From positions 62,001 through 126,000 of the forward strand of contig NZ_CP045386.1 of NCBI RefSeq assembly GCF_009363615.1: DNA of 64,000 bases, in the 5' to 3' direction. The position numbers and the translations under genes were made by a program. Of the stretch, positions 59,500 through 64,000 are shown in pieces. Origin of the DNA: Ruegeria sp. THAF33. GTDB taxonomy: Bacteria; Pseudomonadota; Alphaproteobacteria; Rhodobacterales; Rhodobacteraceae. The stretch's first letter is position 1. Each line of letters opens with the position of its first letter. The notes under the pieces are model-generated. The model was given only the letters and a program-made list of their open reading frames with translations, did no database searches and was not told the origin of the DNA.

Positions 59500-59958
59500 A
59501 TGAAACGAATTCTTGCTGTAGCTGCAATAGCTCTGATTTCGGCGCCGGTTCTTGCCAGCGAAGGTGAGTTTATGCGGCCCGTAACTCACGCCGCAACCAA
59601 GGCCGAATGCAGCGAATGCCACATGGCCTATCCGGCAGGATTCCTGCCCAGCCGGTCGTGGACAAAGATCATGACCACGCTTGATGACCATTTTGGCGAA
59701 AACGCCATGCTGGACGACGCAACTCGCACAGAGATCGAGGCTTACCTGACCCAGAATGCCGCCGACGTCGGAGGGCGTTCGTCCAGCCTCCTCTACCGGA
59801 TTGCGCCAGAGGATACGCCTCTGCGGATTTCCGAAATGCCCTGGTTCCGCTCGGAACATGACGGCGAGGTCTCGTCCCGAAAACTCCAGAAAGCAGGTTC
59901 CATGTCGAACTGCGCCGCATGTCATCGCGGCGCTGATCGAGGGATATTCGAGGACTGA
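59500..59958 (+). CDS. Diheme cytochrome c (DHC)
   Basis: 152 residues; signal peptide ending VLASEG, heme motifs CSECH and CAACH. AYPAGFLPSRSWTKIMTTLDDHFGENAMLDDATRTEIEAYL is the DHC family block, also found in the C-terminal half of the fusion at 57956. DHC donates electrons to SHP. Last gene of the two-component-linked operon. Confidence 0.92.
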   Translation: MKRILAVAAIALISAPVLASEGEFMRPVTHAATKAECSECHMAYPAGFLPSRSWTKIMTTLDDHFGENAMLDDATRTEIEAYLTQNAADVGGRSSSLLYRIAPEDTPLRISEMPWFRSEHDGEVSSRKLQKAGSMSNCAACHRGADRGIFED

Positions 59959-60006
59959 CAAACGAGCTTGGCGGGCATTTGCCTTTGGACAGAGTTAACC
60001 GCGCCG

Positions 60007-60555
60007 TCACCCAATTTTGACCCGCGTGTCGGTGACGAACTCGTAGGGGGGCAGATCGAGGTTGCGGGGCGCCGGGCCTTTCCGAATTCTGCCCGACGTG
60101 TCGTAATGTGAACCGTGACACGGACAGAACCAACCGTCCCAGTCTCCGGTGGGTTCGCTGCCGCCCTGCCCGAGTGGTATGCATCCCAGATGGGTGCAAA
60201 CGCCAATAACTACCAGCCATTCCGGTCGCTGTACGCGCTCGGCGTCAGGTTGCGGGTCGATCATTGGTGCATCGTCTTCTGCTATCGCCAGCGCGATCCG
60301 CTCTTTAGTCCGGTGGTCTATAAAGATCGGCTTGCCTTTCCATTTGACAGTGATCCTCGTTCCTGGTCCGACACCTTCAAGATCTATGTCGACAACGGCT
60401 TGGGCGGAGATGTCTGCACTGGGGTTCATGCTGTTAACAAGTGGCCAGACCGCAGCACCCGTGGCCACTATGGCTGCACTGCCGGTGACATAATACAAGA
60501 AATCGCGCCGAGATTCGGGCTCTGAAGGTACCTTTCTTTCAGAAAAATCAGACAT
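60007..60555 (-). CDS. petA: Rieske iron-sulfur subunit (bc1 type), orphan
   Basis: 182 residues from ATG 60555; Tat leader plus anchor (SRRDFLYYVTGSAAIVATGAAVW). Rieske motifs CTHLGC and CPCHGS with the Pro-rich loop, as in the ubiquinol-cytochrome c reductase subunit. No cytochrome b or c1 gene is adjacent, so it must serve a complex encoded elsewhere or replace the chromosomal copy. Confidence 0.92.
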   Translation of the reverse strand: MSDFSERKVPSEPESRRDFLYYVTGSAAIVATGAAVWPLVNSMNPSADISAQAVVDIDLEGVGPGTRITVKWKGKPIFIDHRTKERIALAIAEDDAPMIDPQPDAERVQRPEWLVVIGVCTHLGCIPLGQGGSEPTGDWDGWFCPCHGSHYDTSGRIRKGPAPRNLDLPPYEFVTDTRVKIG

Positions 60556-60660
60556 TTTGTTCCTCCCGTGCGTCAGTACCGGGCTCATCGAATGATAGGA
60601 CTCGGACGAGGTGGATCAGTCGCCCTGGTCCTCTTCTTCTTCATCGCGATGCCCCATTCC

Positions 60661-60771
60661 CTATTCATCAGAGTGATCTTCGTCGGTGTCACCGTGCGAA
60701 GCCATTACAGGCAGTGCACCGGCCGTCAGGGGCAGTGCAATTGCGGCTATCCGTATTGGAGCTGCTAACAT
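60661..60771 (-). CDS. Short exported acidic peptide, possibly truncated by an in-frame TAG
   Basis: Minus strand ATG 60771 gives 36 residues: a signal peptide (MLAAPIRIAAIALPLTAGAL) and SHGDTDEDHSDE, then TAG. The same frame continues past the TAG with GMGHRDEEEEDQGD to a TGA at 60616-60618. GGAAGGG lies upstream of the start. Either a very short His/Asp peptide or a nonsense-mutated 51-residue one. Confidence 0.5.
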   Translation of the reverse strand: MLAAPIRIAAIALPLTAGALPVMASHGDTDEDHSDE

Positions 60772-60884
60772 GGCAATTTCCCTTCCTTCTTGGATTACGT
60801 ATTTGCTCTGCTCAGTTGGCCGTTCCTACTCCTTGTTGCGCAGTGTTCTTGCCGCAAAGCCGCCAGCTATACAGGGCGCCGTTC

Positions 60885-61163
60885 TCAGTGTTTGCCGTGG
60901 CTGCGATGCATTAAGAAATGCATGCCCACGCAGACCAGCAAGAACAGCAACGGAGAACTGAGCAAAGGATAGAGTGTCTCGCGGTATTCCCAGCCCAGAA
61001 CAGCGGCGCCCAACGCGATCGCAATGACAACCGGGAGCCAATTACGCTTGGCACCGTTGGCCGTCTGATCTTCGGTTTTGGGCGCTTCGGGCGTTTCGTC
61101 AGAGCTGACCCTTTCGGTCGTCTCCTGTGTGGCGCGAGTTTCGTCGAAATTTGATTGGGTCAT
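60885..61163 (-). CDS. DUF2933 domain membrane protein
   Basis: 92 residues from ATG 61163, overlapping the APC stop by ATGA. Hydrophilic N half ([32 protein letters not shown]), a transmembrane segment, and the DUF2933 ending LLFLLVCVGMHFLMHRSHGKH with several His and Met-Cys. DUF2933 proteins often accompany heavy-metal ATPases; the tail may bind copper. Confidence 0.8.
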   Translation of the reverse strand: MTQSNFDETRATQETTERVSSDETPEAPKTEDQTANGAKRNWLPVVIAIALGAAVLGWEYRETLYPLLSSPLLFLLVCVGMHFLMHRSHGKH

Positions 61164-62494
61164 AGCTGATTTGCCTCCTTTTCGATGATCCATTGTTTGA
61201 GAAAGATGCGCTCGTAGGCGAAGACCAAGCCGATGCCAGCAACGGCATATACCACGATCATCGGGTCGGAGCGCAGCTTGAGTATTGTGAACGCGGTCAG
61301 GACTACGCAGTCCAGCGCCAGGGCAGTTAACAAGACCCAACCCCGAGCGTTGATCTGACTGCGCAGCCGGTGCCAAACGCCCCAATGCACGGCCATATCC
61401 ATCACCAGATAAAAGAAAGCACCAAGCGAGGCGATGCGCGACAGGTCGAACAACACCGCGAGCAGACCCGCAATCACGACCGTGTAGATCAGCGTGTGAG
61501 ACTGGATGCTGCCCGTCATGCCGAAATGGCTGTGCGGGATCATTTTCATGTCGGTCAGCATTGCCAGCATCCGTGATACGGCGAACACACTGGCAATCAG
61601 TCCTGAGGCGGTGGCAACCATCGCCAGCGCAACGGTCAGGTAGAAACCACCCTGCCCCAAGACTGGTCGGGCGGCTTCTGCCAAGGCATAGTCCTGTGCG
61701 GCACGGATCTGGTCGGGTGGCAGGCTGGCACCCACGGCGAAGGCGACCAACAGATAGATCACTGCGCAGATCGCGATCGAGATCATGATGGTGCGCCCGA
61801 CATTGCGGTGTGGGTCGACGATCTCGGCACCGCTATTAGTGATTGTGGTAAATCCCTTGAACGCAAGGATCGAAAGAGCCACGGACGCGATGAAACCCAG
61901 CGGCCCGGCGGGGGCGGTGCCTTGCGCCTGCCAGTCGCCGCCCGCAGCCCACAGCGCGGCAACGCCAAACACTGCGATCCCACCGATCTTGAGCACAGAC
62001 ATGACAATGGACCACAACCCCACCGAGCGGTTCCCCGACCGGTTGACCGCGTAGGCGAAGACGATCAGCGAAACCGCGACCATCGGCACCAACGGCCCAT
62101 CTTCGATGTTGAATGGGCGGAGCGCGTAGGTTGCGAATGTGCGTGCCACGAGGCTTTCGTTGATCACCATCGACAGCGCCATCAACAATGAAGCCGCGGC
62201 CGCTACAGCACCCGGTCCATATGCTTTTGTCAGGATCATCGCGATCCCGCCCGAAGACGGCCAGGCGTTGGACATGGCAATATAGGTGTAGGCGCTGAAA
62301 ACCGTCACGACGGCTCCGACTACGAAAGACAGCGGAAACCATGGCCCAGCGAGCCCAGCGATCTGGCCTGTCAGAGCAAATATCCCCGCACCGATCATGA
62401 CACCGGTGCCCATAGCGACCGCACCCGTCAGCGATATCGAACCTGATTTCAAGTTGCCTACGCCCTCGTGCGTCATATGCTTGTGCGCGCTCAA
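61160..62494 (-). CDS. APC-family amino acid/polyamine permease
   Basis: 444 residues, about 12 transmembrane helices. N-terminal [39 protein letters not shown] with the APC GxGxFxL motif, later [25 protein letters not shown]. Overlaps copA upstream and the DUF2933 gene downstream by four bases each, so it belongs to the copper-pump operon. Substrate unknown. Confidence 0.9.
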   Translation of the reverse strand: MSAHKHMTHEGVGNLKSGSISLTGAVAMGTGVMIGAGIFALTGQIAGLAGPWFPLSFVVGAVVTVFSAYTYIAMSNAWPSSGGIAMILTKAYGPGAVAAAASLLMALSMVINESLVARTFATYALRPFNIEDGPLVPMVAVSLIVFAYAVNRSGNRSVGLWSIVMSVLKIGGIAVFGVAALWAAGGDWQAQGTAPAGPLGFIASVALSILAFKGFTTITNSGAEIVDPHRNVGRTIMISIAICAVIYLLVAFAVGASLPPDQIRAAQDYALAEAARPVLGQGGFYLTVALAMVATASGLIASVFAVSRMLAMLTDMKMIPHSHFGMTGSIQSHTLIYTVVIAGLLAVLFDLSRIASLGAFFYLVMDMAVHWGVWHRLRSQINARGWVLLTALALDCVVLTAFTILKLRSDPMIVVYAVAGIGLVFAYERIFLKQWIIEKEANQL

Positions 62495-64000
62495 ACCTTC
62501 GCCCCCCTCAGGCGTAGCGCATTCAACACCACTGAAATCGACGAAGCGCTCATGGCGAAGGCGGCGAACATAGGGCTGATCAAGATGCCGAAGAGCGGAA
62601 ACAGAAGGCCTGCCGCCACCGGAACGCCCGAGGCGTTGTAGATCAGGGCAAAGAATAGGTTTTGCCGGATATTGCGCATGGTAGCGCGGGCCAGCCTACG
62701 GGCGCGCACGATGCCATCGAGGCTTCCGTTGACCAGCGTGAAGCCTGCACTTTCGATCGCCACGTCGGCACCGGTCCCCATGGCGATGCCCACATCGGAC
62801 TGCGCTAACGCGGGTGCGTCGTTCACTCCGTCACCCGCCATGGCGACCTTGGCGCCTTTCTCCTGCAGTTCGCGAATTATGCGGGCTTTGTCCTCGGGTA
62901 GAACGTCGGCTCGAATCTCATCGATACCCAGACGTTCGGCCACCGCCTTTGCAGTGCGTTCGTTGTCGCCAGTCGCCATGATGATTCGGAAACCCAGCTC
63001 GTGCAGCGCCTTGAGTGCGGCTGGTGTTGTTTCCTTGACCGGGTCGGCGACGCTGACCAACCCCGCCACTGAACCATCAAGCATCACGAACATCACCGTT
63101 TCGCCGTCATCCCGACGCGCATTGGCCTTGGCCGTCAGTTCGGCCGCCTCGAGTCCGAGATCGGTGACCAGTTTCAGGTTGCCGAGCGCGACGGGGCGGC
63201 CATCCACCGTGCCTTTCACGCCTTTACCAGTCACCGCCTCGAAGTCACTGGCGTCGGACAGGGCCACGCCACGTTCCTCGGCTCCTGTGACGATTGCCTC
63301 AGCTAACGGGTGCTCCGAGCCCTTCTCCAGCGTTGCGGCCAGCCGCAGCACCTCGACTTCGTCATGGCCAGGTTCGGGTAATACAGCCACAAGCTTTGGC
63401 TTGCCCATGGTCAGGGTGCCGGTTTTGTCGACGATCAAAGTATCGATCTTCTCGAACCGCTCCAGCGCTTCGGCATTTTTGATCAGCACTCCGGCCTGCG
63501 CCCCGCGCCCTGTGGCCGTCATGATTGACATCGGAGTGGCCAGGCCAAGCGCGCACGGGCAAGCTATGATCAGTACCGACACCGCTGCGATCAAGGCGTA
63601 GGAGAGCGCCGGAGCCGGTCCCCAAATTGCCCATGCAAAAAAGGCCAGCGCAGCTATACCTATGACCGCCGGTACAAACCAGCCCGCCACTTTGTCAGCG
63701 TATTTCTGAATTGGTGCGCGCGAGCGTTGCGCGTTGGCCACCATTTCGACAATCTGGGACAGCATTGTGTCAGAGCCCACTCGGGTTGCTTCGATCACAA
63801 GGCTACCGGTGCCGTTGATTGTCGCCCCTGTGACCGGCTCTCCCTGTACCTTCTCAACCGGAACCGGCTCGCCAGAGATCATGCTTTCATCAACAGATGA
63901 GCGCCCTTCGAGCACTACTCCGTCTACTGGCACCTTGTCGCCGGGGCGTACACGAAGGCGGTCGCCTACCTGTACTTCTTCAAGCGGGATTTCCTCCTCA
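62491..64000 (-). CDS. copA: Copper-transporting P1B-type ATPase CopA, C-terminal part (cut by window edge)
   Basis: The frame is open to the window edge; the visible part includes [11 protein letters not shown], actuator [12 protein letters not shown] in [48 protein letters not shown] and the copper-type last helix [19 protein letters not shown] with N and MxxSS signatures marks Cu(I) exporters. The N-terminal metal-binding and first membrane helices lie beyond 64000. Confidence 0.92.
   Translation of the reverse strand, partial: EEEIPLEEVQVGDRLRVRPGDKVPVDGVVLEGRSSVDESMISGEPVPVEKVQGEPVTGATINGTGSLVIEATRVGSDTMLSQIVEMVANAQRSRAPIQKYADKVAGWFVPAVIGIAALAFFAWAIWGPAPALSYALIAAVSVLIIACPCALGLATPMSIMTATGRGAQAGVLIKNAEALERFEKIDTLIVDKTGTLTMGKPKLVAVLPEPGHDEVEVLRLAATLEKGSEHPLAEAIVTGAEERGVALSDASDFEAVTGKGVKGTVDGRPVALGNLKLVTDLGLEAAELTAKANARRDDGETVMFVMLDGSVAGLVSVADPVKETTPAALKALHELGFRIIMATGDNERTAKAVAERLGIDEIRADVLPEDKARIIRELQEKGAKVAMAGDGVNDAPALAQSDVGIAMGTGADVAIESAGFTLVNGSLDGIVRARRLARATMRNIRQNLFFALIYNASGVPVAAGLLFPLFGILISPMFAAFAMSASSISVVLNALRLRGAKV

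Noticed and set aside
1..64000. CRISPR arrays, tRNA or rRNA genes and replication origins
   Set aside because: No regularly spaced repeats, cloverleaf with CCA-type arms, rRNA blocks or replication-initiator genes were found on reading.

Overview
The window looks like a marine Roseobacter-group alphaproteobacterium (Rhodobacterales). This rests on the GC-rich coding style, a form II coxSLM set, the pqqABCDE arrangement, an SHP/DHC cytochrome set, and a GC-rich intergenic hairpin (about 8807-8843) of a kind I recall from roseobacter genomes. No rRNA, tRNA, CRISPR array or replication gene was seen, so chromosome versus large plasmid cannot be decided.

Region 1 (1-15988) is a coherent periplasmic alcohol/aldehyde oxidation block. 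It holds an ABC exporter (permease cut by the window edge, ATPase), a small Asp-rich exported protein, a YVTN beta-propeller, an ABC-type binding protein, cytochrome c550 (pedF-like), a MoxJ-like binding protein, coxG and form II coxS-coxL-coxM. These are followed by apbE, a NosR-like flavin/Fe-S membrane protein and, divergently, pqqABCDE. The quinoprotein dehydrogenase itself is not in the window. A plausible flow is PQQ-dependent alcohol oxidation to aldehyde, then molybdenum-hydroxylase oxidation, with cytochrome c550 and the NosR-like protein handling electrons.

Region 2 (16073-23980) is an accessory segment bounded by IS6-family ends. A complete IS6 element cuts a SulP transporter. Then follow a sulfide/persulfide set (DUF442 phosphatase-like protein, metallo-beta-lactamase persulfide dioxygenase-like protein, two YeeE/YedE half-transporters, Crp/Fnr regulator), an IS1111-type element with subterminal inverted repeats, an exported protein and a second Crp/Fnr gene, and finally a cytochrome c remnant cut by an IS6 remnant.

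Region 3 (23982-38688) carries an MscS channel, an arylsulfatase with a divergent LysR regulator and an SSS symporter, transposase debris, an L,D-transpeptidase, and an MntR regulator. Divergent from mntR is a diheme cytochrome plus PhnDCE-like ABC operon with an MntR-like operator just upstream. A transglutaminase-like gene follows.

Region 4 (38719-55046) is a metal-response island. A divalent-metal MerR protein is accompanied by four closely matching MerR-type promoters (19-bp spacers). These head a transglutaminase, a Sco/DsbB/DsbA/PCuAC/Sco/M23 operon, a Zn/Cd/Pb P-type ATPase and an L,D-transpeptidase. A cobalamin riboswitch heads a CbiM-like gene. Two further MerR units follow: a mercury-type set (merR, merT-like, Cys-rich protein, DUF411) and a second Hg-type MerR next to a flippase-like plus MFS operon.

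Region 5 (54612-64000) has a PepSY/two-component system followed by a cytochrome b-DHC fusion, SHP and DHC. It ends with an orphan Rieske protein and a minus-strand operon of copA (cut by the window edge), an APC permease and a DUF2933 protein.
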